From the NCBI GenBank assembly GCA_028288485.1, contig JAQBNO010000088.1, positions 1-64,000 on the forward strand: a stretch of 64,000 bases of DNA, read 5' to 3'. Numbering within the stretch: position 1 is the first letter of the stretch; every line of letters begins with the position of its first letter. The notes beneath the pieces are model-generated. The model did no database searches. It was given only the letters and a program-made list of their open reading frames with translations, and had not been told where the DNA came from. A program made the position numbers and the translations under genes. Source of the stretch: Segetibacter sp. Lineage in GTDB: Bacteria > Bacteroidota > Bacteroidia > Chitinophagales > Chitinophagaceae. Positions 7,205 through 14,736 of this stretch are shown here, piece by piece.

Positions 7205-9076
7205 CTATTTCCCAAACATCCTTTCCAAATAATCCGCTTTAAATTCCAGGTAAGTTGGGCTGCCATTCGGAGTAACATTGGGAGTTTCGCAATCAAATAA
7301 CTCTTCAACAAGCACCGTCATTTCTTTTTGTGATAAGACTTTCCCGCTTTTAATAGCCTGTTGTTTTGCAACACATCTTACCAGTTTTTCGCGCTTGCTG
7401 AACTTAATATCGTTACTGAAATGTTTGTATTGTTCCAGTAACAACTCGATAGCCATTTTCTCATTTCCCTCTAAAATGTCTGCTGGCGTTCCTTGCACAA
7501 CAAAGGTATTATTGCCGAAAGGTTCAATAAGATACCCCAACACTTTTAAGTCAGGTAACAACTCATTCATTAAAACAGAGTCTGAAACACTCAATTGAAT
7601 CGTCGAAGGAAAAAGGCTTTGCTGTGCAGGCATATGTTTTCCATGTATTGCCTGGCTATATCTTTCGTATAATACGCGCTCATGCGCCTGTTGTTGGTGT
7701 ACCAGTAAAAAGCCTAAGGGGGTTGGAGTAACAATATAAGTCTGGTGAAGTTGGGTTAATACAGTGTCAGACAACAGCCGAAGTTTCGGCTCCTCTTTTA
7801 ATAATGAATATCCTGTGTACTCTAATTTCCCGTTTGTGTTCTCATTGCCGGTTATAGTTTCCAGGTCCGAAGGAAGTTGTTGTGTTAATGGTTCATAAAA
7901 ATCTTTCCAGTTCCTTAGTTCACTCCTGTTGGTTCCTTCAATTTTATGTGCCTGGTTCTTTTGCGTAAATGTTTTAAAAAGATTGGAAGAGGTTATTGAT
8001 TCAATCCGTTCTTCAGAAACCGGTTTTGAAACCGCCTCCATTTGCTGGATATCTGCATTTAAGCTAAAATCAAGAGATGGTGCAATGCTAAACTGGGCGA
8101 GGGCATGTTTTACCGCAGCCTGAACGAAAGCATACACAATCTTCTCATCCTCGAACTTTATTTCCTGTTTGGTGGGGTGGACATTAATATCCAATTGCGC
8201 GGGGTCAAGATCGATGAACAAAACATACATAGGGAAACTATCCCTGGCAACCATCTCATTAAAAGCATTCGTTACCGCATGATTTAAGTAAGCGCTTTTA
8301 ATAAACCTGTTGTTTACAAAAAAGTACTGGTCTCCACGCGTTTTTTTTGCTGTTTCGGGCTTGCCTACAAAACCATACACGTTCAGGTAATCGGTATTCT
8401 CATTTACGTTTACCAGCTTCGAGGTGTACGATGTTCCCAAAATCTGTAAGATCCTTTGTTTAAGACTTCCTGCTTCCAGGTGAAAGACCTCCTGGCCGTT
8501 ACCGGTCAGAGAAAAGAAAATTTGCGGAAACGCCATCGCCACCCGTATGAACTCATCAATAATATGGCGCATTTCTGCTGCATTGCTTTTTAGAAAATTC
8601 CTCCTCGCCGGTACATTGAAGAACAGGTTCTTCATACAAATATTGGTTCCTGGTGAAGTTCCACAGGGTTCCTGCTTCTTTACAACACTGTTTTCTATTT
8701 CCAGGCAGGTGCCTAATTCTTCATCGGCCTTCCTTGTTTTTAATTCTACCTGCGCAACTGCAGCAATAGATGCAAGAGCTTCTCCGCGAAACCCCATAGT
8801 CTTTATCTTAAAGAGATCTTCGATGTTAGAGATTTTCGAAGTGGCATGCCGCTCAAAAGACATTCTTGCATCGGTTTCAGACATTCCTTTTCCATTATCA
8901 ATAACCTGGATCAGGTTTTTTCCGGCGTCTGTAACTACCAGTTTTATTTCAGTAGCCCCTGCATCGACTGCATTCTCCATTAGCTCTTTTACAGCACTCG
9001 CCGGCCTTTGAATAACTTCACCTGCTGCAATCTGGTTGGCAATATTGTCTGGTAATAACTGTATAATATCCGGCAC
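7205..9076 (-). CDS. mutL: DNA mismatch repair protein MutL
   Basis: The 623-residue protein opens with the GHKL ATPase domain: IANQIAAGEVIQRPASAVKEL, ENAVDAGAT, DNGKGM, RHATSKI and TMGFRGEAL, followed by a transducer domain (NVHPTKQEIKF) and a variable linker near residues 340-430. The C-terminal dimerisation domain starts about residue 440. MutL couples MutS mismatch recognition to downstream excision. In endonuclease-type MutL this domain holds DQHAxxERxxYE; here residues 460-471 read HQQQAHERVLYE, so the first Asp and the His are replaced, and the later motifs read CVAKQQAIK and TPNGSP rather than ACHxAIK and CPHGRP. The metal site is therefore unusual. The gene ends 4 bp from the Uma2 remnant on the other strand. 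Confidence 0.95.
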   Translation of the reverse strand: MPDIIQLLPDNIANQIAAGEVIQRPASAVKELMENAVDAGATEIKLVVTDAGKNLIQVIDNGKGMSETDARMSFERHATSKISNIEDLFKIKTMGFRGEALASIAAVAQVELKTRKADEELGTCLEIENSVVKKQEPCGTSPGTNICMKNLFFNVPARRNFLKSNAAEMRHIIDEFIRVAMAFPQIFFSLTGNGQEVFHLEAGSLKQRILQILGTSYTSKLVNVNENTDYLNVYGFVGKPETAKKTRGDQYFFVNNRFIKSAYLNHAVTNAFNEMVARDSFPMYVLFIDLDPAQLDINVHPTKQEIKFEDEKIVYAFVQAAVKHALAQFSIAPSLDFSLNADIQQMEAVSKPVSEERIESITSSNLFKTFTQKNQAHKIEGTNRSELRNWKDFYEPLTQQLPSDLETITGNENTNGKLEYTGYSLLKEEPKLRLLSDTVLTQLHQTYIVTPTPLGFLLVHQQQAHERVLYERYSQAIHGKHMPAQQSLFPSTIQLSVSDSVLMNELLPDLKVLGYLIEPFGNNTFVVQGTPADILEGNEKMAIELLLEQYKHFSNDIKFSKREKLVRCVAKQQAIKSGKVLSQKEMTVLVEELFDCETPNVTPNGSPTYLEFKADYLERMFGK

Positions 9077-9199
9077 TACTCGATTTTTTAAAGTGTAAAA
9101 TTAGCCTTCTGCGTCGGCATTTGGATTTCTCATTTATAATATTTGGGAGAGGATTTCGTTATAGAGTATCGTAATATTTAGCTTAAACATCCCCAGGCC

Positions 9200-9808
9200 G
9201 TGAAAAAATTAATTATCCTTAGCTTGATCGTCCTTTCACTAACATCGTGTGAAAAGAAGATCGATGCCCTCATAAATAGAATTGTTACAAAAAAACATAC
9301 TGCAGAAATTACTTCAACCGAATTTGTCAAATACACCATCAAGCAAGGCGAACAGTTCTGTGACAAAAGCGTCCACATCCCTGCAGCTTACGATGAGTTA
9401 TCATTCATTGTAAAATTCGATAGCTCTGCTATTTATCAAACTCTAAAGTCAGACAATCAACAAGACATTAACAAGCTGCTTGGCTTTAGCGATAACAATA
9501 AGGCGCACCACGAGTTTAGCGCAAGATTTGGCTGGAGGTGGAGCAAAAATGCACTTCGTTTATTCGCCTACAACTACAACAACAGTGTAGTAAGCAGTAA
9601 AGAGCTGGGTATTGTCGTCATCGGGGCTCAAAACAATTGTTCAATTAAAGTAGACAACGACAAGTACATTTTTACTTTGAACGGAAAAACCCAAACGATG
9701 CCAAGAGCCAGCACTACTTTAAAAGCAGAAGGCTACAAACTGTATCCATATTTTGGAGGCGATGAGTTTGCACCTCATACTATAGGCATTTGGATCAAAG
9801 AGAAGTAG
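9200..9808 (+). CDS. Hypothetical lipoprotein
   Basis: A 202-residue product from a GTG start, with a clear lipoprotein signal (MKKLIILSLIVLSLTSC). Mature sequence has no motif I can assign with certainty. The C-terminal part YKLYPYFGGDEFAPHTIGIWIKE resembles the last strands of a jelly-roll fold seen in secreted Bacteroidota proteins, and two Cys residues (in GEQFCDKS and NNCSIK) could pair. It is divergent from mutL, with 123 bp between the starts, and probably has its own promoter. Function unknown; location is probably the periplasmic or outer face of a membrane. Confidence 0.7.
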   Translation: MKKLIILSLIVLSLTSCEKKIDALINRIVTKKHTAEITSTEFVKYTIKQGEQFCDKSVHIPAAYDELSFIVKFDSSAIYQTLKSDNQQDINKLLGFSDNNKAHHEFSARFGWRWSKNALRLFAYNYNNSVVSSKELGIVVIGAQNNCSIKVDNDKYIFTLNGKTQTMPRASTTLKAEGYKLYPYFGGDEFAPHTIGIWIKEK

Positions 9809-9845
9809 AGAAGATAATTTTATTAATAATGCCGGTACTACCAGG

Positions 9846-10066
9846 AAGAGTTTTTTGGTTGCCGGCACTTGTTTTTCCGGCATCATCGTTGCCCGTCCAA
9901 ATAGCCAGTCCGGTGGATGTGGTACACTTGTACTTTTTTATATTTTCACCGGCCACGATGAAAATAAGGCCCCGAGGGCGTTTTTAAGATTGAGAATAAG
10001 TAATTAGTTGTGACGGACAATAAAAGACTCAACAAAGGACAAAACGATGCAGTGAGTGACACAACA
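9846..10066. repeat. Gene-free stretch with intergenic repeat fragments
   Basis: The gap 9809-10269 has no supported gene. A forward repeat starts at about 9849 (AGTTTTTTGGTTGCCGGCAC, then GCATCATCGTTGCCCG), continues with a GTACACTTGTAC stretch near 9921, and a reverse core fragment AGTGAGTGACACAACA lies at about 10051-10066. The last 200 bp (10067-10269) are AT-rich and presumably hold the promoter of the next gene, although no perfect TAnnTTTG was found. Confidence 0.55.
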
Positions 10067-10269
10067 GAAGCTGAGTAAGGAATCCATGCAGGTAACCCCC
10101 AACTTGTTCTAATAAACTACTACTTTAATTATAATCTGTAATCCTGCAAGCCGCTTTTAAAATTTGACCCATTTCACGGACTTATTAAAAAACTTTGTTC
10201 TTTTTTTAGCGCTCGTACGATAATTGATTTCTTTACTTTGTGCTAATTTTTTTAAGCAACTCCACTATA

Positions 10270-13197
10270 ATGAAATTTTTGCTAACCCCGGTTCTCCTTT
10301 TTGTTTTTGCAACATCTTTTGGGCAGTATCATAGTAGCCTACCTGCTGGCGAATGGGTCGACAGTGTTTTTAAATCCCTTAACAAAAAGCAAAGAATCGC
10401 CCAACTGATGATTATTAGAGCGCATAGCAACTTAGGCCAAGAACACGTTACTTCGGTTACAGCGCTGATAAAAAAGTATGACGTGGGCGGATTGTGCTTC
10501 TTCCAGGGCGGGCCGGTGAGGCAGGCTAACCTTACAAATTTGTACCAGGGAATTGCAAAAACGCCATTAATGATCACGATAGACGGGGAGTGGGGATTAG
10601 GAATGCGCCTCGACAGCGTTACAAACTTTCAAAGGCAGTTAATGATAGGTGCTGTTACCGATGCCAAACTGGTGTATAAATTTGGACATGCCGTAGCAGA
10701 ACAATGTAAAAGATTGGGAATTCATGTAAACTTTGCGCCGGTTGTTGATATCAACAACAACCCCGATAACCCTGTTATAAACGACCGAAGCTTTGGCGAG
10801 GATAAATACAAAGTGGCTCTATATGGCGTACAATACATGAAAGGGATGCAGGACGCCGGCATAATGGCCTGCGCAAAACATTTTCCCGGTCACGGCGATG
10901 TAGCCGTCGATTCGCACCTTGACCTTCCTGTAATTAATAAGACCCGTCAACAACTCGACTCTCTTGAGCTGTATCCTTTCCGGCAACTGATTAAAGAAGG
11001 TGTGGGCAGCGTAATGATTGCACATTTATACATTCCCTCAATTGATACGATTTCCAACCAGGCAACTTCGCTTTCTTATAATAATGTCACAGGGCTTCTA
11101 AAAAATGAGCTGGGCTTCAAGGGGCTTACTTTTACCGACGCGCTGGAAATGAAGGGAGTGACGAAATATTTTCCTGCAGGCGAGGCTTCTGTTCAATCAT
11201 TAATTGCCGGCAACGATATGCTGTGTTTACCGGAAGACATCCCGGGAAGCATAAAAAAGATCCGCAAAGCCATCAGGAAGCGACAAGTAACAAAAGATGA
11301 TTTCCAGGCAAGGGTTAAAAAAGTGCTTCTCGCAAAATACAACCTCGGACTCAATAAGTTCGATACCATACAAACCGCTAACCTTACCAACGACCTGAAC
11401 GCAAACACAAATGAATTAAAGACTCTAATTTCTCAAAATGCAATTACTCTTTTAAAGCTGGCAAATAAAGATATCCTTCCGTTGAAAGCTAAAAAAATTG
11501 CTTATCTCGGAGTTGGTATCGATAAACCAAATGCTTTTGCCAACAGGCTTAAACAGGATTTTGTTGCTGACGTATTCACCTTTAACTATAGAAATGATAC
11601 GAGTAGGGTTGCCAGGCTGGTTGATTCATTGAAAGGACATTACGAACTCGTAGTAATTGGCATGCATAATTACAGTCGTCGACCAGCCAACCGGTTTGGC
11701 ATTTCTCCTGCAGCTTACCAGTTAATTAACGAGGTTCAATCGCAAACCAATGCGGTTACCTTTGTTTTCGGAAATCCGTATGCAATGAAAAATATTGCAA
11801 CTTCATCGGCTAACCTCGTAGCCTGTTATGAAGACGATGAAATTACCCAACTAACGGCGGCAGATGTATTACAGGGTAAGGTGATGCCAAAAGGCAAACT
11901 TCCGGTTACAGTAAGTGATGAATTAAAATTTGGAGCAGGCATGTCAATCAACAATTTCTTTCCGTTGGTTTCCGCCGAAAGTGTAGGTTTTAACCCCGCT
12001 ACACTCAACAAAATTGACTCCATCGCAAACGATGCGATAAAAAAACATGCAGCTCCGGGTTGCGTAGTGCTGGCTGCAAAAGATGGTAAGGTGGCATTTC
12101 AGCGTTCGTATGGCTATACAAATTACGATAGCGTTGAGGCTGTGAATAATGATATGATTTACGACCTCGCGTCAGTAACCAAAATATCTGCTACCGCCGT
12201 TTCTGTGATGAAATTGTATGAAGAAGGCCGACTGGATATCGACAAAACGCTCGGAGACTATTTACCCTGGGTAAAAGGCAGCAACAAGGAAAATATTAAA
12301 TTAAGAAACCTGCTCCTCCACCAGGCCGGGCTTGTAGCCTGGATTCCTTTTTATGCCGAAACGCTCGATAAGCAAGGAAAACCACTTCCTGCTATTTATA
12401 GCCCTGTTCAAACAGATTCTTTTTCAATACGGGTGGCGGAAAATATATACATGCGTAACAGCTGGAGAGATACCATGTACAAGCGTATACTTACCAGTAA
12501 ATTAACCGAACCCAATAAATATGTTTACAGCGATCTTGATTTTATTTTCCTCGGAAATGTTGTGGAAGCAATAACCGGCAAACCGCTGGAAGAATATGTA
12601 AAACAAACCTTTTACACTCCGCTTCAAATGACTACTACTTCGTTCAGGCCAAGGGATCATTTTGCGCTGGGTGCAATTGCTCCTACAGAGCACGATAAAG
12701 CATGGAGACAACAATTGCTGAGAGGTGATGTTCACGACCCCGGAGCTGCTATGTTTGGTGGAGTTGCGGGTCATGCCGGCTTGTTCAGTAATGCGTACGA
12801 TCTTGCTATCCTGTACCAAATGCTTTTAAATGGTGGCGAGATGAACGGAGTTCGTTACCTGGAAAAAGCCACGATCGATAAATTTACTGCTTACTCAACT
12901 AATGTTAGCCGCCGCGGACTGGGCTTCGATAAACCTGAAAAAGACAATGCCACACGAAGAGATCCTTATCCCACTTTAAGTGCTTCTCCGTTAACTTTCG
13001 GTCATACCGGTTTTACAGGCACCTGCGTTTGGGCCGATCCTGCAACTAATCTTATCTATATCTTCCTATCTAACCGTGTAACGCCGGAAGGAGAAAATAA
13101 TAAGTTACTGAGAATGAATGTAAGATCGAACATCCAGGAAATTATTTACAAGGCGCTTAATAGCAACAATTTAAAACCGATAACACAGCGTAAATAA
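10270..13197 (+). CDS. Bifunctional GH3 (NagZ-like) glycosidase / serine beta-lactamase-like fusion
   Basis: The start chosen is ATG 10270, which gives a good signal peptide (to ATSFGQ); a GTG 30 bp upstream is in frame. Residues about 30-370 form a GH3 domain of NagZ type: KHFPGHGDVAVDSHLDLP with catalytic His H208, and FTDALEMKGV with nucleophile D290. Residues 370-560 look like the GH3 alpha/beta sandwich. Residues about 575-960 are a beta-lactamase/DD-peptidase fold with S635-x-x-K638 (SVTK), Y753-S-D and H912-T-G. The fusion suggests coupled action on muropeptides or cell-wall glycans in the periplasm: beta-N-acetylhexosaminidase plus a serine hydrolase on the peptide or an ester. This architecture is known in Bacteroidota; the exact substrate is inference. 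Confidence 0.9.
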   Translation: MKFLLTPVLLFVFATSFGQYHSSLPAGEWVDSVFKSLNKKQRIAQLMIIRAHSNLGQEHVTSVTALIKKYDVGGLCFFQGGPVRQANLTNLYQGIAKTPLMITIDGEWGLGMRLDSVTNFQRQLMIGAVTDAKLVYKFGHAVAEQCKRLGIHVNFAPVVDINNNPDNPVINDRSFGEDKYKVALYGVQYMKGMQDAGIMACAKHFPGHGDVAVDSHLDLPVINKTRQQLDSLELYPFRQLIKEGVGSVMIAHLYIPSIDTISNQATSLSYNNVTGLLKNELGFKGLTFTDALEMKGVTKYFPAGEASVQSLIAGNDMLCLPEDIPGSIKKIRKAIRKRQVTKDDFQARVKKVLLAKYNLGLNKFDTIQTANLTNDLNANTNELKTLISQNAITLLKLANKDILPLKAKKIAYLGVGIDKPNAFANRLKQDFVADVFTFNYRNDTSRVARLVDSLKGHYELVVIGMHNYSRRPANRFGISPAAYQLINEVQSQTNAVTFVFGNPYAMKNIATSSANLVACYEDDEITQLTAADVLQGKVMPKGKLPVTVSDELKFGAGMSINNFFPLVSAESVGFNPATLNKIDSIANDAIKKHAAPGCVVLAAKDGKVAFQRSYGYTNYDSVEAVNNDMIYDLASVTKISATAVSVMKLYEEGRLDIDKTLGDYLPWVKGSNKENIKLRNLLLHQAGLVAWIPFYAETLDKQGKPLPAIYSPVQTDSFSIRVAENIYMRNSWRDTMYKRILTSKLTEPNKYVYSDLDFIFLGNVVEAITGKPLEEYVKQTFYTPLQMTTTSFRPRDHFALGAIAPTEHDKAWRQQLLRGDVHDPGAAMFGGVAGHAGLFSNAYDLAILYQMLLNGGEMNGVRYLEKATIDKFTAYSTNVSRRGLGFDKPEKDNATRRDPYPTLSASPLTFGHTGFTGTCVWADPATNLIYIFLSNRVTPEGENNKLLRMNVRSNIQEIIYKALNSNNLKPITQRK

Positions 13198-13264
13198 GAT
13201 GACCTCAGGGAGTATAAATTACTGTATGAACGTACATTTATTCCTACGATGAATAGGTTTGTAT

Positions 13265-13445
13265 ATTGCCTTTTGGTACAAGCATTGTATTACATAGCAT
13301 CATCGTTGCCACGCTCGGTTCACAGGCAGCCTTTCATAGCAGCCATGGCAGTTTTGCCTTGAGCCTCCTAAAAATTATACTGAGCCTGTCGAAGGCTTAC
13401 TATAAGTTCATCGGCAATCCTGTCGGCATCTTTTATTAAGTTGTA
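13265..13445 (+). repeat. Intergenic repeat copy (CGTTGCCACGCTCGG subtype)
   Basis: It starts TTTTGGTACAAGCATTG, then GCATCATCGTTGCCACGCTC, CATAGCAGCCATGGCAGTTT and GAGCCTGTCGAAGGC. It aligns over some 60 bases with the copy at 17887-17975 with only about ten differences. It sits between convergent genes. The rest of the gap down to 13528 shows nothing recognisable. Confidence 0.7.
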
Positions 13446-13527
13446 AGTAACCGAACATCGACTGTGTTGCCGAAATAAAGAGTAATCGTTCCCAAATTTT
13501 CCCGTTATTCTTACTTCTCTAAAGTCA

Positions 13528-13562
13528 TAAAAAAGCCTGCTTAATTTTGAGCAGGCTTTATC
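13528..13562 (-). terminator. Intrinsic terminator of the small minus-strand cluster
   Basis: Read on the minus strand, a ten-base stem AAAGCCTGCT / AGCAGGCTTT with an eight-base loop is followed by a T run. It lies 35 bp after the stop of the 54-residue ORF and supports that ORF being the end of a real transcript. Confidence 0.8.
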
Positions 13563-13596
13563 GTAAATACTTGTAAGAATAGTTTAAAAGGGAGAC

Positions 13597-13761
13597 TTAA
13601 CAATAAGCCCCTTTACTACCTATAAATTCTGCTTCCGTTTTCCTGGCTTTTAATTTCTTTTTGAATTCTTTCAAACGCTTAATTGCTTTCAGCTTAAATT
13701 GTAAATCTGCATAAGACTTATAATAACCTAAAGTGAATTCTACGGGATATGCTATGTACAT
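13597..13761 (-). CDS. Small basic protein, 54 residues, unknown
   Basis: ATG to TAA encodes a 54-residue peptide starting MYIAYPVEFTLGYYK and ending SKGAYC, with a strongly basic helix in the middle (KLKAIKRLKEFKKKLKARK). Support comes from the intact frame, the intrinsic terminator 35 bp downstream and its place at the end of the minus-strand cluster behind the LacI-operator promoter. The basic helix could bind nucleic acid or membrane, but no family is recognised. It lies 64 bp after the truncated oxidoreductase-domain gene. Confidence 0.5.
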   Translation of the reverse strand: MYIAYPVEFTLGYYKSYADLQFKLKAIKRLKEFKKKLKARKTEAEFIGSKGAYC

Positions 13762-13825
13762 AATACTTTAATTTAATTGTTAATGATTTTTAGTTCCATT
13801 AATCCTTTTGCTGCTGTAGGGAAGC

Positions 13826-14116
13826 TTATATAACTCTTACCGACTTGCCTGCCTGCATTATTGGTTTAACAAACCCCAGATGAGTGGCCGATACAATTAC
13901 CAATGTTATATCGCTATCATTTACAATAGCTTCTACGTTATTCACGATCTCCGCGTTAGGATATTCTTTTTGAATTCCTTCAGCCGTACTGTTGCTAACG
14001 AAAATTTTCTTCCAGTAAAACTTCTCCATCCTGTTACTTAAAGAAGTCTGGAAAAAGTCTTCCTTCATGTCGCATCCTATTATACCTGCATTTATTGTAT
14101 GAATGGTAGTGTTCAT
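13826..14116 (-). CDS. Mini Gfo/Idh/MocA-like NAD(P)-binding domain protein
   Basis: A 96-residue ORF. NAGIIGCDM is a Rossmann glycine-rich start, YPNAEIVNNVEAIVNDSDITLVIVSATHLGFVKPIMQAGKSVRVI follows the N-terminal domain of Gfo/Idh/MocA oxidoreductases (yPnaevv..eeli.d..IdlVvi....h...v..al.AGKhV). Whole enzymes are about 350 residues; this one stops cleanly where the catalytic domain should begin, lacking the EKP-type motif. The ATG, the intact frame and an orderly end suggest a genuine short protein, perhaps a nucleotide sensor, rather than random decay, although a truncated remnant cannot be excluded. It belongs to the minus-strand cluster transcribed away from the LacI-family gene. Confidence 0.6.
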   Translation of the reverse strand: MNTTIHTINAGIIGCDMKEDFFQTSLSNRMEKFYWKKIFVSNSTAEGIQKEYPNAEIVNNVEAIVNDSDITLVIVSATHLGFVKPIMQAGKSVRVI

Positions 14117-14176
14117 AATCTTTAGTTTTAGCTACATGTTTTCTTTACATGTAATAATGAAATTTATTTGTGTTTT

Positions 14177-14275
14177 TTAAAAACGCCTGTCCACGGCTAT
14201 CAATATTGCCCTTATAAAACGGAAAGGTGATCGTGCAAATGCACTAATCGGCGCACTTTGTGCGTTTTGTCCCAT
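14177..14275 (-). CDS. Possible 32-residue peptide
   Basis: ATG 14275 to TAA gives 32 residues (MGQNAQSAPISAFARSPFRF at the start, then IRAILIAVDRRF). The start lies four bases after the stop of the preceding 38-residue ORF, an operon-like arrangement. No homologue is recognised and the length allows chance; reported because it lies in a promoter-to-terminator unit. Confidence 0.3.
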   Translation of the reverse strand: MGQNAQSAPISAFARSPFRFIRAILIAVDRRF

Positions 14276-14279
14276 GGTT

Positions 14280-14396
14280 TTAATTCGCTTTAGCAACCGT
14301 TGTTATGTAAGCTGATTTTTTTACGGTGATTTGTATTTGTCGAAACAGCACTAACCACTTCTGTGATAAACTTGTGATCTTCATGGTTGTTTTCAT
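14280..14396 (-). CDS. Possible 38-residue peptide
   Basis: ATG 14396 to TAA encodes 38 residues beginning MKTTMKITSLSQKWLVLFRQ, basic and partly hydrophobic. It is the first ORF after the hairpin at 14424-14450 and is followed at once by the 32-residue ORF. No known family. Confidence 0.3.
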   Translation of the reverse strand: MKTTMKITSLSQKWLVLFRQIQITVKKSAYITTVAKAN

Positions 14397-14423
14397 AATG
14401 ATTCTTTTAATAGTTAATAAAAT

Positions 14424-14450
14424 AGAAAAGCCCGCTAACTCTTAGCAGGC
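14424..14450 (-). terminator. Hairpin plus T run in the leader of the small-ORF cluster (attenuator-like)
   Basis: On the minus strand GCCTGCTAA, a three-base loop GAG, then TTAGCGGGC (one G.T pair) and TTTTCTATTTT. It looks like an intrinsic terminator, but it lies about 80 bases after the predicted start of transcription and before the small ORFs, so it may control read-through. Confidence 0.5.
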
Positions 14451-14536
14451 AGGCAATCATTTTATCGTCTTGGGGTTCTGTGTAAGTTCTTTTTTAGTAC
14501 TTATACTAAAACCACCGGCTACATTTTATTCTGATA

Positions 14537-14544
14537 CAAAGATA
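14537..14544 (-). promoter_or_regulatory. -7 promoter element of the small-ORF cluster
   Basis: TATCTTTG on the minus strand, a perfect match to the Bacteroidota TAnnTTTG element. Operator 1 lies 8 bp upstream, over the -33 region. Confidence 0.55.
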
Positions 14545-14552
14545 CTTGTTTT

Positions 14553-14568
14553 GTTTAAACGATTAAAC
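14553..14568. promoter_or_regulatory. LacI-type operator 1
   Basis: GTTTAAACGATTAAAC is a 16-base CG-centred palindrome with one mismatched pair, the typical form of LacI-family operators. It overlaps the -33 region of the minus-strand promoter. Confidence 0.6.
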
Positions 14569-14674
14569 TAGTTATTGTTAAAAGTCATCTCTTAACCTTT
14601 TGATAATATGCCCTCATTTTAAAAGACAGGTACAGGTTGTATCATTTAGTTGCTCCTGGGACAAATATAATACC

Positions 14675-14682
14675 TAAATTTG
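14675..14682 (+). promoter_or_regulatory. -7 promoter element of the LacI-family gene
   Basis: TAAATTTG fits TAnnTTTG exactly; a TTG at 14650-14652 with a 22-base spacer can serve as the -33 element. Confidence 0.55.
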
Positions 14683-14683
14683 T

Positions 14684-14695
14684 TTAAACGTTTAA
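14684..14695. promoter_or_regulatory. LacI-type operator 2
   Basis: TTAAACGTTTAA is a perfect 12-base CG-centred palindrome. It starts one base after the -7 element, so it would cover the transcription start: a classic repressor position. It shares its half-site with operator 1. Confidence 0.65.
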
Positions 14696-14736
14696 CTACC
14701 GTTCGTTAGCTTTTTATATTAATCACTTGTTGCCGT

